Assembly: GCA_903820085.1 (NCBI GenBank)
Contig: CAIJGA010000001.1
Span: 124,001 to 188,000 of the forward strand
Direction of reading: 5' to 3'
Source of the DNA: an uncultured Chlorobiaceae bacterium
GTDB taxonomy: Bacteria > Bacteroidota > Chlorobiia > Chlorobiales > Chlorobiaceae
DNA: 64,000 nucleotides
Under the pieces are notes generated by a model. That model ran no database searches and was not told the DNA's origin. It was given only the letters and a program-made list of their open reading frames with translations. Below are positions 8,597 to 18,463 of the stretch, piece by piece (within the stretch, counting starts at the first letter, position 1; each line of letters starts with the position of its first letter). Position numbers and translations under genes: made by a program.

Positions 8597-10717
8597 CTAC
8601 CCGATATCCGCCAGGGCGAACCGGTCATGATAATGATGCCGATAACACTCCCGTATCATAAAATGCTTCGCATCCAGCAACTGGCAATCCTCTTCGACAA
8701 GCCGGAATGCAGCTGTGCGAGCCGACTGCATGATATCAAAATCCTCGGTCAGATCAGCAACTCTTAGTCCGCTGAGTGTTCCGGACTGCTCTTTTCCAAG
8801 AATATTTCCTGCGCCCCTTATTTTAGCATCGATTTCTGAGATGAGAAAACCATCCGTTGTTGACTCCATAGCCCCAAGTCGTTCCCGGCCTTCCGCACTC
8901 ATTTTGGCATAGAGCAGAAAACAGGTGGAACGGTGCGTTCCCCGGCCAACCCTCCCTCTGAGCTGATGCAACTGGGCAAGACCAAAGCGTTCGGCATGTT
9001 CAATAACCATGACCGTAGCATTCGGCACATCAACACCAACCTCAATCACCGTTGTGCCCACCAGCAGATCAATCTCCCCGCTCCGGAACCGCTCCATCAC
9101 ACTCTCCTTTTCATCTGGCGTCATCTGCCCATGAATCAATCCAAGACGAAGATCGGAAAATACCGTAGCAGAGAGCTCCTGATAACTTTCCACCGCTGCT
9201 TTCATATCCATTTTTTCTGATTCCTCAACAAGAGGATAGACAATATAACCCTGTCTTCCTTCTGCGATTTCGGCATGCAGAAAATCATAGACCTTCGGCT
9301 TCTCCTGTTCAGGGCGCAGGATAGTCCTGATCGGTATCCGTCCGGCTGGCATCTGGCGGATAACAGAGACGTCCAGATCACCGAAGACCCCCATGGTGAG
9401 GGTTCTCGGAATCGGTGTCGCCGTCATCAGCAGCACATGCGGATGTATCGCCTTCTCCTGAAGTGCCTTGCGCTGCAGCACGCCAAAGCGGTGCTGTTCA
9501 TCAATGATAACCAGGCCGAGGCTGGCGTAGCTCACCCCCGGTTCAATCAGGGCATGAGTACCAACCGCAATATGCAGCTCTCCTGAACTGAGTCCCGCCA
9601 ATACGGCCTGCCGCTCTTTTTTCCCCTGCCTGCCGGTCACAAGGCCAACCTGCATGCCAAGCGGATTGAAAAAGCGCTTCATGACCAGATAATGCTGTAC
9701 AGCCAGAATCTCGGTAGGAGCCATGAAGGCGGACTGCAAACCGTTATCGACAGCAAGAGCCATGGCAAACATGGCCACAATGGTTTTGCCTGAACCAACA
9801 TCGCCCTGCAAGAGGCGGTTCATCGGACTTCCGCTTCTGAGATCGCGATAGATCTCACGGATCGCCGTTTTCTGGCCGTCAGTCAGCACATAGGGCAGAC
9901 TCGCATAAAGCTTTTGGGTGACCTGGCCGGAATGGGTGAATTTCACCGCCGCCCTGTTTCGTCTTATCTCGCTGTGACGTAGGGCAAAGAGAAGCTGCGC
10001 ATAAAAAAGTTCCGTCCATTTCATCCGGTAACGGGCCTTTGCCAGTTGCTGATGCGAAGAGGGAAAATGAATTTCACGATAAGCCTCGTCCAGCGGCATC
10101 AGACTGTTCTCCATCAGCATGGATGGGGTGAGATTCTCATCCTTGCCCGGAGTACACGCTTCAAAAGCACGGGCAACAAGAGTGCGTAACGGCTTTGACC
10201 CCAGACCAGCCAGTTTCATGGCCTCGCTGGTAGGGTAGAGAGGAATAATCTTACCGGTATTGTAGAGCTCAAAATCGCTGCTCTCCCCATTACGCATCTC
10301 AAGGAGATCCGGGCTGAGGCGATCGAAATCAGGATGCTGCATCTGCGCCTGATGGCCGAAATAGCCCACCTTTCCATAAACAGCAAGTGACTCACCCTGA
10401 ACAACACTTCGGGAAAAAAAGCGGACGCCCCTGAACCAGGTCAGCTCAAGCACACCTGTCCGGTCACCAAGCCACGCCTTGAAACGTGCCCGCCCCGGAC
10501 TCTCCCCGTCAAGCTGCGTCTTTATCACCGTACCGACAACCGTCACCGTCTCGCCATCAGCAAGCGTTCCGATGCTCTTCATGGCACACCTGTCGAGATA
10601 ACGGCGCGGAAAATAATCAAAAAGGTCATCAAGGGTAAGAATACCCGCCTCCCCTAGAACAGAGGCCTTTCTGGAACCAACTCCTTTCAGGTAGGTTATT
10701 GCCGTTGTGCCGGTCAT
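8597..10717 (-). CDS. recG: ATP-dependent DNA helicase RecG
   Basis: About 706 residues, normal for RecG. It remodels stalled replication forks and branched DNA. It shows an N-terminal wedge/OB domain ([13 protein letters not shown]), helicase motif I GDVGSGKT, the DExH box DEQHRFG, motif [12 protein letters not shown], and the C-terminal [10 protein letters not shown] segment (motif VI) and TRG-like tail. I prefer ATG 10717, because [14 protein letters not shown] begins the conserved N-terminus; an upstream in-frame ATG at 10783 would add 22 poorly conserved residues. The promoter region is shared with the divergent rpmE gene. Confidence 0.95.
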   Translation of the reverse strand: MTGTTAITYLKGVGSRKASVLGEAGILTLDDLFDYFPRRYLDRCAMKSIGTLADGETVTVVGTVIKTQLDGESPGRARFKAWLGDRTGVLELTWFRGVRFFSRSVVQGESLAVYGKVGYFGHQAQMQHPDFDRLSPDLLEMRNGESSDFELYNTGKIIPLYPTSEAMKLAGLGSKPLRTLVARAFEACTPGKDENLTPSMLMENSLMPLDEAYREIHFPSSHQQLAKARYRMKWTELFYAQLLFALRHSEIRRNRAAVKFTHSGQVTQKLYASLPYVLTDGQKTAIREIYRDLRSGSPMNRLLQGDVGSGKTIVAMFAMALAVDNGLQSAFMAPTEILAVQHYLVMKRFFNPLGMQVGLVTGRQGKKERQAVLAGLSSGELHIAVGTHALIEPGVSYASLGLVIIDEQHRFGVLQRKALQEKAIHPHVLLMTATPIPRTLTMGVFGDLDVSVIRQMPAGRIPIRTILRPEQEKPKVYDFLHAEIAEGRQGYIVYPLVEESEKMDMKAAVESYQELSATVFSDLRLGLIHGQMTPDEKESVMERFRSGEIDLLVGTTVIEVGVDVPNATVMVIEHAERFGLAQLHQLRGRVGRGTHRSTCFLLYAKMSAEGRERLGAMESTTDGFLISEIDAKIRGAGNILGKEQSGTLSGLRVADLTEDFDIMQSARTAAFRLVEEDCQLLDAKHFMIRECYRHHYHDRFALADIG

Positions 10718-10816
10718 CTTAATGGTTGTAACTCGATTGGAATTCTTGTATATTTGCACCTTTACTATTTTATTGCCATCCATATCATTTATTGTACGAC
10801 AAAGTCAACGAAAGTC

Positions 10817-11044
10817 ATGAAACAAGATATTCATCCAAAGTATAAGGAAGTAACCGTCAACTGCGCCAACTGCGGCAACTCCTTCGTTACCCGTTCAACC
10901 CGTACCACCATCAAGGTTGACATCTGCAACAACTGCCACCCCTTCTATACCGGAAAGCAGACCCTTGTCGATACCGCCGGACGAGTCGAACGCTTCAACA
11001 AGCGCTTTGCAAAATCAACAGCAGCACAGGCAAACGCCCAATAA
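10817..11044 (+). CDS. rpmE: 50S ribosomal protein L31, zinc-binding type
   Basis: A 75-residue protein beginning MKQDIHPKY, the L31 signature. Four cysteines in two CxxC pairs (C16/C19 and C37/C40) mark the zinc-binding (C+) form. I chose ATG 10817 because the conserved N-terminus starts there; an upstream in-frame start would add 21 unrelated residues. Divergent from recG and followed 48 bases later by frr, so the two translation genes are probably co-transcribed. Confidence 0.95.
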   Translation: MKQDIHPKYKEVTVNCANCGNSFVTRSTRTTIKVDICNNCHPFYTGKQTLVDTAGRVERFNKRFAKSTAAQANAQ

Positions 11045-11092
11045 AAGAGGTTACACTTTTCAACAAACCAGCACTAACCCATCGGAACAGCT

Positions 11093-11653
11093 ATGAGTGT
11101 CAGGGAGGTTTATCAGAAAACTGAGCCTAAGATGAAAAAGACCATCGAGGCATTTCAGCATGAAATTGCTTCGATCAGGACCGGAAAGGCAACTACAACC
11201 CTGCTCGACCGTGTCAAAGTAGAGGCTTACGGCCAGCAGATGCCGCTCAAACAGGTCGGCAACATCAGTGTACTTGATGTCCATACCCTTATTGTCCAGG
11301 TCTGGGACAAATCCATGGTATCGGTTACTGAGCGGGCTATCCGCGACGCCAACCTTGGACTCAACCCGGCAGCCGACGGCCAGAATATAAGAGTCAGCAT
11401 CCCTCCGCTCACCGAAGAGCGTCGCAAGGAGTTCGTCAAACTCACCAAGAAGTTCGGTGAGGACTCAAAAGTCTCCCTTCGCAACCTTCGCCGTGACATG
11501 ATTCAGGAGATTGAAAAACTCGAAAAATCAAGAGTGATCAGCGAAGACGACAAGAACAAGGGCAAAAAGGATGCAGACGAAATGCTCCATAAATTTGAAA
11601 AACAGCTTACCGACCTGATGGTACTGAAGGAAAAAGAGATCATGGAGGTATAG
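11093..11653 (+). CDS. frr: Ribosome recycling factor
   Basis: A 186-residue protein, the normal RRF length. It splits post-termination ribosomes together with EF-G. The family motifs are plain: ASIRTGKATTTLLDRVKVEAYG near residue 26, a central IRVSIPPLTEERRKE block, and the helical C-terminus with VSLRNLRRDM. It follows rpmE on the same strand and is closed by a hairpin terminator that faces bchY. Confidence 0.96.
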   Translation: MSVREVYQKTEPKMKKTIEAFQHEIASIRTGKATTTLLDRVKVEAYGQQMPLKQVGNISVLDVHTLIVQVWDKSMVSVTERAIRDANLGLNPAADGQNIRVSIPPLTEERRKEFVKLTKKFGEDSKVSLRNLRRDMIQEIEKLEKSRVISEDDKNKGKKDADEMLHKFEKQLTDLMVLKEKEIMEV

Positions 11654-11681
11654 GCCTTTAACGAAAAAGAGACCTCAGTTC

Positions 11682-11713
11682 GCAGGAAAGCCGGGTACCC
11701 CCCGGCTTTCTGC
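11682..11713 (+). terminator. Terminator between frr and bchY
   Basis: GAAAGCCGGG and CCCGGCTTTC-type arms (outer GCAG/CTGC with one bulged G) form a long GC-rich hairpin after frr. It lies between convergent genes, so it may act for both frr and bchY, though the downstream T-run is weak. Confidence 0.6.
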
Positions 11714-11722
11714 ATTATTAGC

Positions 11723-12961
11723 CTATCCTTCAAAATAGTTTTTCATCTTGCGGAACACCTCTTTTTTGCCGAGCAGTCCGCTGATCATGCCGAGCACGGT
11801 TGCCGCTCCTGCGGCAAAAAAAAGCGGACGGGCGGAGATGTTGTTGGTGTAATAGATGGCCGGGATTCCCTGTTCCTTGGCAAAGCTGTCGAGCGAGGTG
11901 GTGCCAATCACCAGGTCCGGTTCATAATCGATCACCGCCTGCATATCCTCTTCAAGGTACTTGCGATACCGAATCTCGGTGCCGAGCATGGTGAGCACCT
12001 TATGCTCTTCCTCTCCGAGCGGCATCCTGGCAATGGAGGTAGAGGCATAGGGTACCTGAAGACCGGCTTCAAGCAAAAGACGGACAAGAGGCAGTTCATT
12101 GCCTTCATAGCCGGCAACAATCACCTTGCCTTTCAGATAGCTGAACTGCGAAAGCACTGCCCTTGTTTTCTCTGCCTCCTCTTCGGCAACGGCCTGAACG
12201 ATCACGGGATCAAGATCAAGAGCCTCTCCGATTCGGCGTATCCATTGCGCCGTTGCGTTTGCTCCGATCGGATTCCCCTTGACAATTTTCACGTCCTTCT
12301 CTTCAAGCAGCGAAACCGTTCTTTCATAAAAGGGATGGAGTACCGCACAGGCTTCCACTTGACCAGCCTCGATATAGTCTTCGAGCGCAGTGCCGGGCAG
12401 TGTAATAACTGATTCAACACCGATTTTCTGGAGAACAGCGCCGATCGTCATGGCATCAACCGGAAAAATCTCACCCAGAACAACAAGTGATTTCATCTTT
12501 TTGGGGCCATCAAAGCGGCCAAACCGCTTCAGCAGGGTCGCCACGGCAACATCTTTCGCCTCCGGATGTGTCCTGATCTGGAAGGCAGGCAGACGAACCA
12601 GAAGCACCTCAGCATTGCCCGCCTTGCGGGGCAGCAGCTCCTCGGCAATTCCGGCAGTTTCAGCTACACAGGTACTGACCACAGGAATAAAGCGCACCGC
12701 CGGATCACGGGAAATTTCCTCAATGGTGCGACGCACATCGTCAATCATGGTTCCGCCTGAAATCTGCACATTCATCAGTTCAGGGGAGATGATCGATTTG
12801 CGTGCAGCATAAAAATGCGACACAAAGGTGAGCCCGTAGAGACACCCCTGGTCGGCCACCAGGCAAACCTGCACACCGTCGATTCTTGTCAGCACCCGCA
12901 GTCCACCGAATGCCGGACACATCGACTGGGGATGCAACGTGTTACAGCCCTTTTTTTCCAT
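11723..12961 (-). CDS. bchY: Chlorophyllide a reductase subunit BchY
   Basis: A 412-residue nitrogenase-like subunit. BchY with BchZ forms the catalytic component that, fed by BchX, reduces ring B of chlorophyllide in bacteriochlorophyll a synthesis. The N-terminus HPQSMCPAFGGLRV and ADQGCLYGLTFV are BchY hallmarks. From the chosen start, the cluster cysteines are C15, C40 and C98; their spacing (25 and 58) equals that of the known ligands C62, C87 and C145 of Rhodobacter BchY. ATG 12961 is chosen because AAGGAGGG lies nine bases upstream; an in-frame TTG three codons earlier would abut that site. It stands alone; bchX and bchZ are not in the window. Confidence 0.95.
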   Translation of the reverse strand: MEKKGCNTLHPQSMCPAFGGLRVLTRIDGVQVCLVADQGCLYGLTFVSHFYAARKSIISPELMNVQISGGTMIDDVRRTIEEISRDPAVRFIPVVSTCVAETAGIAEELLPRKAGNAEVLLVRLPAFQIRTHPEAKDVAVATLLKRFGRFDGPKKMKSLVVLGEIFPVDAMTIGAVLQKIGVESVITLPGTALEDYIEAGQVEACAVLHPFYERTVSLLEEKDVKIVKGNPIGANATAQWIRRIGEALDLDPVIVQAVAEEEAEKTRAVLSQFSYLKGKVIVAGYEGNELPLVRLLLEAGLQVPYASTSIARMPLGEEEHKVLTMLGTEIRYRKYLEEDMQAVIDYEPDLVIGTTSLDSFAKEQGIPAIYYTNNISARPLFFAAGAATVLGMISGLLGKKEVFRKMKNYFEG

Positions 12962-13185
12962 GAAGCACAACCCTCCTTATGACCTGTTGCATAACGCATC
13001 CTGCAGCCGATCGAGCGGCCACCGAACACGCATACGTAAAAACCGAATATAACACTTCCCCCCTGAAAACCCCGATCTCCGCCGTTTTCCGGTTACCCGC
13101 GTTTGATGAGGAGCGATAAAATCCATTCTGATTAACACCATTTTGTTTTATTAAATTGCTCTCAGTTCCATCCATAACTCCATTG

Positions 13186-14403
13186 ATGCACAGCATGAAC
13201 ATCGAAATTCTTTCGGTCAGCGAACTGACGCAGCAGATCAAAAACAGGCTTGAGACCTCTTTTCCGCAGGTCAGGATCAAGGGAGAGATCTCGAACTGCA
13301 AGCGTCACGGTTCGGGCCACATCTACCTGACACTGAAAGATGAGGGAGCCCAGATACCGGTTGTTGTCTGGAAAACCACCGCCAGTCGTCTTGCTGTTGC
13401 CCTGAAGGATGGCATGGATGTTGTTGCCGAAGGGCGGCTGGAGGTCTATCCCCCGTCAGGTCGCTATCAGCTTATCTGTACGTCAGTTACTGAGGCCGGG
13501 CAGGGAGCGCTTCAGCAGGCCTTTGCCGAGCTCCTGCAGAAGCTGGCCAAAGCGGGCTATTTCAGCGCCGAACGAAAAAGGGCAATTCCTGCCATTCCGG
13601 AAACCATCGGGCTTATCACCTCCGCCACCGGTGCGGTGATTGAGGATATGAGCAAGGTACTGGAACGGCGCTTCCCTGCCGCACGGCTTCTGCTCTATCC
13701 GGTCAAGGTGCAGGGTACCGGTGCCGCTGAAGAGGTTGCCGCAGGGATAGCCTGGTTCAACACGGCAAAAAAGAAGCAGTACCGGCCCGATGTGATCATT
13801 ATCGCAAGAGGCGGCGGTTCACTGGAGGATTTGCAGGCCTTCAACGGAGAGGTTGTGGCCAATGCCCTCTATCGCTCCGTGATACCGGTCATCAGCGCCA
13901 TCGGTCACGAAACTGATTTGACCATTGCCGATATGGTCGCTGATCTGCGGGCGGGAACTCCCTCCATTGCAGCAGAACTTGCTGTACCGGACAGCCAGGA
14001 GCTGCTCCGCCATATCGACAACCTCCAGTCGCGGCAGGATCGGCTTCTTCAGGCAAAGCTTGAGGGGGCCGAGCGTCACGTCTATTCGATCTGCAGCAGT
14101 TACGCCTTCAACCGGCCGCCACTCCAGATGGAGCAGTTTCACAACCGGCTTGATGCCCTTACCGGCCTGATGTCACGCAGCATCACAGCCCTCTACGCCG
14201 ACCGGGTGCAGCACTACGCTTCAGTCAGGCAGCAATTGGCCATGCTCGATTACCGCAAAACGCTTGAGCGGGGGTATGTGCTGGTGAAAAAAGAGGGAAA
14301 GTACATGACCGGTTCGCAGGAACTGAAAGACTCCGACGAAGTCGAACTTCTCTTTCATGACGGGATGCTGCCTGCAGTTATCAGCCCCGCAAAGAGCTCC
14401 TGA
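13186..14403 (+). CDS. xseA: Exodeoxyribonuclease VII large subunit
   Basis: About 405 residues. XseA binds single-stranded DNA with an N-terminal OB fold ([22 protein letters not shown]) and carries the catalytic domain ([15 protein letters not shown], then [16 protein letters not shown], then [19 protein letters not shown]). It degrades single-stranded DNA with the small subunit XseB, which is not visible here. The start may be ATG 13186 or ATG 13195; an upstream TTG at 13156 is unlikely. No strong ribosome-binding site is seen. Its last 23 bases overlap the end of the convergent kdsB gene. Confidence 0.93.
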   Translation: MHSMNIEILSVSELTQQIKNRLETSFPQVRIKGEISNCKRHGSGHIYLTLKDEGAQIPVVVWKTTASRLAVALKDGMDVVAEGRLEVYPPSGRYQLICTSVTEAGQGALQQAFAELLQKLAKAGYFSAERKRAIPAIPETIGLITSATGAVIEDMSKVLERRFPAARLLLYPVKVQGTGAAEEVAAGIAWFNTAKKKQYRPDVIIIARGGGSLEDLQAFNGEVVANALYRSVIPVISAIGHETDLTIADMVADLRAGTPSIAAELAVPDSQELLRHIDNLQSRQDRLLQAKLEGAERHVYSICSSYAFNRPPLQMEQFHNRLDALTGLMSRSITALYADRVQHYASVRQQLAMLDYRKTLERGYVLVKKEGKYMTGSQELKDSDEVELLFHDGMLPAVISPAKSS

Positions 14404-15124
14404 TGATACGCCGCACCAGTTCAAGATCTTCCAGCGTATTGACCCCGGGGTTATCAATATGCGTTATGACACACTGGATGCGGAAACCGTTCTCCAGCAA
14501 CCGAAGCTGTTCAAGTGATTCCGCCTCCTCGAGCATTGAGGGAGGGAGCGCGGCAAATTTCTGCAGCACCTCTGCCCTGAAGGCATAAAGCCCGATATGG
14601 CGATAGAAAAGAGTTGATGGCAGCATATTGCGCTGAAACGGTATCGGGCTGCGCGAAAAGTAGAGGGCAAATCCATGAGAATCCATCACCACCTTCACCT
14701 GATGCGGATCCTCGATCTGCACGCGTTCTTCGGGATCTAGCGGCAAGACAAGCGTTGAGCAATCGGGTGGATTGCCGGAAAAGAACGGCTCAAGGGCAAG
14801 ATCAATATTTTCAGGGCTGATGAGCGGCTCATCCCCCTGCAGATTGAGGAAAACATCCCCGTCAATATGGCGGGCAGCTTCAGCAATCCGCTCGGTACCG
14901 CAACTCGCAGCAGGAGAGGTCATAACAACCTCTGCCCCGTGCGCCTCAAGAACAGCGGCTATCTCCGAACTGTCGGTCGCAACCACAACCCTCTCAGCCA
15001 GACGTGATTGAAGCGCCTGTTGCCAGGTACGCACAATCAACGGTTCTCCATCAAGATCGGCCAGCATTTTTCGGTTGAGACGGCTCGAATCAAGCCTTGC
15101 AGGAATAAGAATGACAGCTTTCAT
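14381..15124 (-). CDS. kdsB: 3-deoxy-manno-octulosonate (KDO) cytidylyltransferase
   Basis: About 247 residues. KdsB activates KDO as CMP-KDO for lipid A core synthesis. It carries [13 protein letters not shown] near the N-terminus, [14 protein letters not shown], and [14 protein letters not shown], all characteristic. The usual R-L-P-x-K block reads R-L-N-R-K here, so the Pro is replaced. ATG 15124 is preferred over an in-frame TTG two codons earlier. It is the last gene of a gatC-DUF167-kdsB run on the minus strand and overlaps xseA by 23 bases tail to tail. Confidence 0.92.
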   Translation of the reverse strand: MKAVILIPARLDSSRLNRKMLADLDGEPLIVRTWQQALQSRLAERVVVATDSSEIAAVLEAHGAEVVMTSPAASCGTERIAEAARHIDGDVFLNLQGDEPLISPENIDLALEPFFSGNPPDCSTLVLPLDPEERVQIEDPHQVKVVMDSHGFALYFSRSPIPFQRNMLPSTLFYRHIGLYAFRAEVLQKFAALPPSMLEEAESLEQLRLLENGFRIQCVITHIDNPGVNTLEDLELVRRIIRSSLRG

Positions 15125-15139
15125 AGGCAAGCAGGAAAA

Positions 15140-15433
15140 TCAACCAAAGGGTTCAAGAATAAGTGCTGCAGCTTCGGAACTGATCCCTTCAACCATCACT
15201 GTTTTTGTGCGGGAACTCTGGCCCGTCAAGATATGTACCCGCGACGGGGGAATGCGGAACAGCTTTGAAAAGAGTTCGCAACACTCCCGGTTTGCGGCAT
15301 CATCAACAGGTGCTGCTTTCAGGTTCACCTTCAACCCGCCGTTATAGGCGCCGCAAACCCGACTTTTTGATGATCGGGGCTGCGCCTTGACGACAAAAAC
15401 AGCACTGCCATTTTTTTCGCGGAGTTCAATCAC
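15140..15433 (-). CDS. DUF167 (YggU/UPF0235) family protein
   Basis: A 97-residue protein matching the small DUF167 family: an N-terminal strand with [12 protein letters not shown], the conserved [17 protein letters not shown] block, and a C-terminal [15 protein letters not shown] segment. Structures of relatives show a compact alpha/beta fold, but the biological role is unknown. It lies seven bases downstream of gatC and 15 bases upstream of the kdsB start, so it is probably co-transcribed with both. Confidence 0.87.
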   Translation of the reverse strand: MIELREKNGSAVFVVKAQPRSSKSRVCGAYNGGLKVNLKAAPVDDAANRECCELFSKLFRIPPSRVHILTGQSSRTKTVMVEGISSEAAALILEPFG

Positions 15434-15440
15434 CGAAAAA

Positions 15441-15728
15441 CTACCCGATCACTTTCGGCACCTTGAAAAAACGATCCTGCCTGTCAGGAGCATTCAGCAG
15501 GACCTCCGATGAAGGGAGAGGCTTATGCTCAACATCGTCGCGAAGCACATTGACCGCGTCATGAATCGTGCTGAGCGGCATAACGCCCTCGGTATCGACT
15601 TCATTGAGCTTCTCAACATAGTGCAGGATATTGTTGAGCTCGCTGGTCATTGTCACCATCTCTTCATCACTGAAGCGCAACTTGGCCAATTCTGCGATAT
15701 AGGCAACATCTTTGGTGGTAACCGACAT
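15441..15728 (-). CDS. gatC: Glutamyl/aspartyl-tRNA amidotransferase subunit C
   Basis: A 95-residue protein of GatC type. It stabilises the GatAB complex that converts Glu-tRNA(Gln) and Asp-tRNA(Asn) to the amidated forms. Visible features are the N-terminal [21 protein letters not shown] helix, the [18 protein letters not shown] helix and the C-terminal [20 protein letters not shown] segment. gatA and gatB are not in the window, so the genes are dispersed, which is common outside Firmicutes. It opens the gatC-DUF167-kdsB run. Confidence 0.92.
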   Translation of the reverse strand: MSVTTKDVAYIAELAKLRFSDEEMVTMTSELNNILHYVEKLNEVDTEGVMPLSTIHDAVNVLRDDVEHKPLPSSEVLLNAPDRQDRFFKVPKVIG

Positions 15729-15797
15729 AACAAGATCTTCGTAAAATTAAAAAAAAACCATACGAGCTAATCCTCTACCAGAAAAGAGGTTTTGCCG

Positions 15798-17204
15798 TTA
15801 CAGCATGCAGATGCCTGCATCCTGTTCGTCAAAGCGGTTTTTTGGACGTCTTTCTACCGGAACAAAATCCCTCTCCTCTTCACCAAGGTAGATCTGCCGC
15901 GGTCTTGCAATTTTCTGCTCCGAATCCTGGACATGCTCAGTCCACTGTGCAAGCCATCCGGGAATCCTGCCGATAGCAAAAAGAACCGGAAACATATCCA
16001 TAGGAAATTCCATGGCCTGGTAAATCAAGCCTGAATAAAAGTCCACATTGGGATAGAGCTTCCTGTTAATAAAATATTCGTCCTCAAGGGCAATCCGCTC
16101 AAGCTCAAGAGCAATATCAAGCAACGGACTGCGCCCGGTCTCTTCAAAAACCTGGAAAGCAATATCCTTGATTATCTTTGCCCTTGGATCATAATTTTTA
16201 TAAACCCTGTGACCAAATCCCATCAAACGCCCTTCACCATTCTTGACCGATTTAATGAAATCAGGCACCTTGTCGATCGATCCGATTTTAAGCAGCATGT
16301 GAATGACTGCCTCATTGGCTCCACCGTGCAGGGGGCCATACAGTGCCGCACAACCCGCAGCGAGCGCAGTATAAGGATCAACGCCGGAACTGCCGACCGC
16401 ACGAACAGCGTTGGTTGAACAGTTCTGCTCATGGTCTGCATGAAGAATAAAAAGGACATCAAGGGCGCGCTCAAGCACCGGATTCGGCTTGTAGTGATGC
16501 TCGGTCATCTTGAACATCATGGAGAGAAAATTTGCGGTGTAGCTCAGTTCATTGTCAGGAAGAACGTAAGGATATCCATGACTGTGGCGGAAGCTCATGG
16601 CTGCAAGCGTCGGAATTTTGCCAATAAGACGACGCACCTGAAGTTTGCGCGACTCTTCACTGTTAATATCCTTTGCATCACGGTAAAAGGTCGAAAGCGC
16701 TCCGACCGTACCAACGAGAATGCCCATCGGATGTGCATCATAACGGAACCCATCCATAAACTTGACAATGTTGGAGTGAGTCATGGTATGATTACGGATA
16801 TTATAGGTCCATTCAGCCAGCCGCTCCTTGTCCGGCAGCTCACCCTTGATCAGAAGGTATCCGGTTTCCAGAAAAGAGCTCTTTTCTGCAAGCTGTTCGA
16901 TAGGATAGCCGCGATAACGCAAAATGCCTTTGTCGCCATCAATGTAGGTAATACGGCTTTTGCATGATGCCGTATTCAAAAAGCCCGGGTCATAGCCCAA
17001 CAGCCCGAAATCTTCATCTGAAACTTTGATCTGACGAAGATCCATCGTATTCAGGCAACCGTTTTCAAGCGGAAGTTCATAAGCTTTTCCGGTACGGTTA
17101 TCAGTAACGGTCAGAGAATTTCTGGAGTCTGTAACGACCATAATGGTATCTGTCTTGATGGTTGAATAACGTTGATTAAAAATGTTGGAGAAACGCTTCT
17201 CCAT
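15798..17204 (-). CDS. gltA: Citrate synthase
   Basis: A 468-residue citrate synthase that condenses oxaloacetate and acetyl-CoA. Active-site segments are clear: HADHEQNCST (255-264, with H258), GPLHGGANEAV (H293), and GFGHRVYKNYDPRA (H342, D349). About 35 residues precede the conserved start, and an in-frame ATG at 17141 would give a shorter protein; GGTGA upstream of 17204 mildly supports the longer form. Green sulfur bacteria fix CO2 by a reductive TCA cycle using ATP-citrate lyase, so a citrate synthase gene here implies an oxidative or mixed mode. Single gene, next to tRNA-Asp. Confidence 0.94.
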   Translation of the reverse strand: MEKRFSNIFNQRYSTIKTDTIMVVTDSRNSLTVTDNRTGKAYELPLENGCLNTMDLRQIKVSDEDFGLLGYDPGFLNTASCKSRITYIDGDKGILRYRGYPIEQLAEKSSFLETGYLLIKGELPDKERLAEWTYNIRNHTMTHSNIVKFMDGFRYDAHPMGILVGTVGALSTFYRDAKDINSEESRKLQVRRLIGKIPTLAAMSFRHSHGYPYVLPDNELSYTANFLSMMFKMTEHHYKPNPVLERALDVLFILHADHEQNCSTNAVRAVGSSGVDPYTALAAGCAALYGPLHGGANEAVIHMLLKIGSIDKVPDFIKSVKNGEGRLMGFGHRVYKNYDPRAKIIKDIAFQVFEETGRSPLLDIALELERIALEDEYFINRKLYPNVDFYSGLIYQAMEFPMDMFPVLFAIGRIPGWLAQWTEHVQDSEQKIARPRQIYLGEEERDFVPVERRPKNRFDEQDAGICML

Positions 17205-17288
17205 TTTGCGTCACCAATATAAACAGAAATAAATGAAAATAGTTTTTGGATATTATAACCCCACTTTCTACATTTACAGCTTCTTAAT

Positions 17289-17363
17289 GGAGCTGTAGCT
17301 CAGTTTGGTTAGAGCGCCTGCCTGTCACGCAGGAGGTCGCGGGTTCGAACCCCGTCAGCTCCG
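17289..17363 (+). tRNA. tRNA-Asp (anticodon GTC)
   Basis: A full cloverleaf can be drawn: acceptor arms GGAGCTG (17289-17295) and CAGCTCC (17356-17362), discriminator G, D-arm GCTC...GAGC, anticodon stem CCTGC/GCAGG with anticodon GTC at 17324-17326, and T-arm CGGGTTCGAACCCCG. CCA is not encoded. It is followed closely by a terminator hairpin. Confidence 0.96.
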
Positions 17364-17371
17364 CAGAAAAT

Positions 17372-17403
17372 AAAAAAGGCACTGCAATTACAGTGCCTTT
17401 TTT
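17372..17403. terminator. Terminator after tRNA-Asp
   Basis: AAAAAAGGCACTG (17372-17384) and CAGTGCCTTTTTT (17391-17403) form a perfect stem with a six-base loop and a T-run. It closes the tRNA transcript and, being symmetric, can also terminate the minus-strand OmpA-like gene. Confidence 0.88.
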
Positions 17404-17419
17404 ATTGCCCTCTCGATAC

Positions 17420-18433
17420 TTATCTCGGAACCAGTTCGACCCGTCGGTTTTTGGCTCGTCCGGCTTCCGTGGCATTCGACGCAACAGGAGCAAGATAGGC
17501 CGCTCCGTTTGCCGTAAGGCGGAGTGGAGAAATGCCGAAATCCTTGACAAGAGAAGCCACAACAGCCTCAGCCCTCCGTTTGGAAAGTCCCGTATTAAAC
17601 TCATATCCTCCAATATTGTCCGTATGGCCTACAACGTGCAGTTTCAATGCCGGCTGTTGTTTCAGAAGCGCCGCAATTTCCTGTAAAGCAGGACGGGAAG
17701 AGGGTTTGATATCCCATTTGTTTGCATCGAAGTAGATACCGTAAAGAGCAACCTTGCCGACCGAAGTGATAGACTGCGACATTTCAGCAGCACTCATCGT
17801 AACCATTTTCTGCACCATCGGCTGTGTTTCAATAATATCCAGTGCTACATAAGCGCCACGCTTTGCCTTGTAAACCGTATCGTTCTTACCCCATTCCACA
17901 ACGGTCAGATGCACATAAACATCTCCTTCAGGGCGCTTCTTTTTTGCACTGGCTACACAGATCCCTGCTTTTTCAGCCGCAAAAAAAATATAGTTGCTGC
18001 GGTTGGTCTGGATATCCATTGCACCAAATGGAGCAAGATAATTGATCCAGCGGATGGCAGCAGGATCTTTTTTGGAGTCATAAAGGATAACAAACCCTCT
18101 CGCAACAAGTTCGTTAAGATAGTTCCTGAAAACTTCAAGGGAACCGGTATCACCGGCGGCCTCGTACCAGATTCTTGTCAGTCGGCCTTCAGGCTTAAGG
18201 GGTGGTGCAGCATATTCCTTTTTTTTAGTCTCAAAGTTATAGCGGTTGAAAGTCGAGGTCTGCAACTCATATTGATCAAACCGCTTTGCCTGATAACCCA
18301 CAATTGCCGAACCGGCAAAGCGGCGCAACAGTGGCGAATCTTTAGAACCGGCAAGATCAACAGCGCCCGCATCGCGAAACGGCACCAGCGCGATCATGAA
18401 GAAAAACAGCAAAATGAGCTTGAGTGATTTCAT
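17420..18433 (-). CDS. OmpA-family outer membrane/periplasmic protein
   Basis: A 337-residue exported protein. Residues 1-24 form a signal peptide ending in DAGA. Residues about 30-220 are an unassigned domain. The last ~110 residues are an OmpA C-terminal peptidoglycan-binding domain: FDANKWDIKPSSRPAL, LHVVGHTDNIGG, LSKRRAEAVVASL, and the tail AGRAKNRRVELV with the conserved N-R-R-V-E-L. It probably tethers the outer membrane to the cell wall. It follows the NYN gene by 30 bases on the minus strand. Confidence 0.85.
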   Translation of the reverse strand: MKSLKLILLFFFMIALVPFRDAGAVDLAGSKDSPLLRRFAGSAIVGYQAKRFDQYELQTSTFNRYNFETKKKEYAAPPLKPEGRLTRIWYEAAGDTGSLEVFRNYLNELVARGFVILYDSKKDPAAIRWINYLAPFGAMDIQTNRSNYIFFAAEKAGICVASAKKKRPEGDVYVHLTVVEWGKNDTVYKAKRGAYVALDIIETQPMVQKMVTMSAAEMSQSITSVGKVALYGIYFDANKWDIKPSSRPALQEIAALLKQQPALKLHVVGHTDNIGGYEFNTGLSKRRAEAVVASLVKDFGISPLRLTANGAAYLAPVASNATEAGRAKNRRVELVPR

Positions 18434-18463
18434 GGGATAATACTCCTTTGGGTTAGTGATGAA

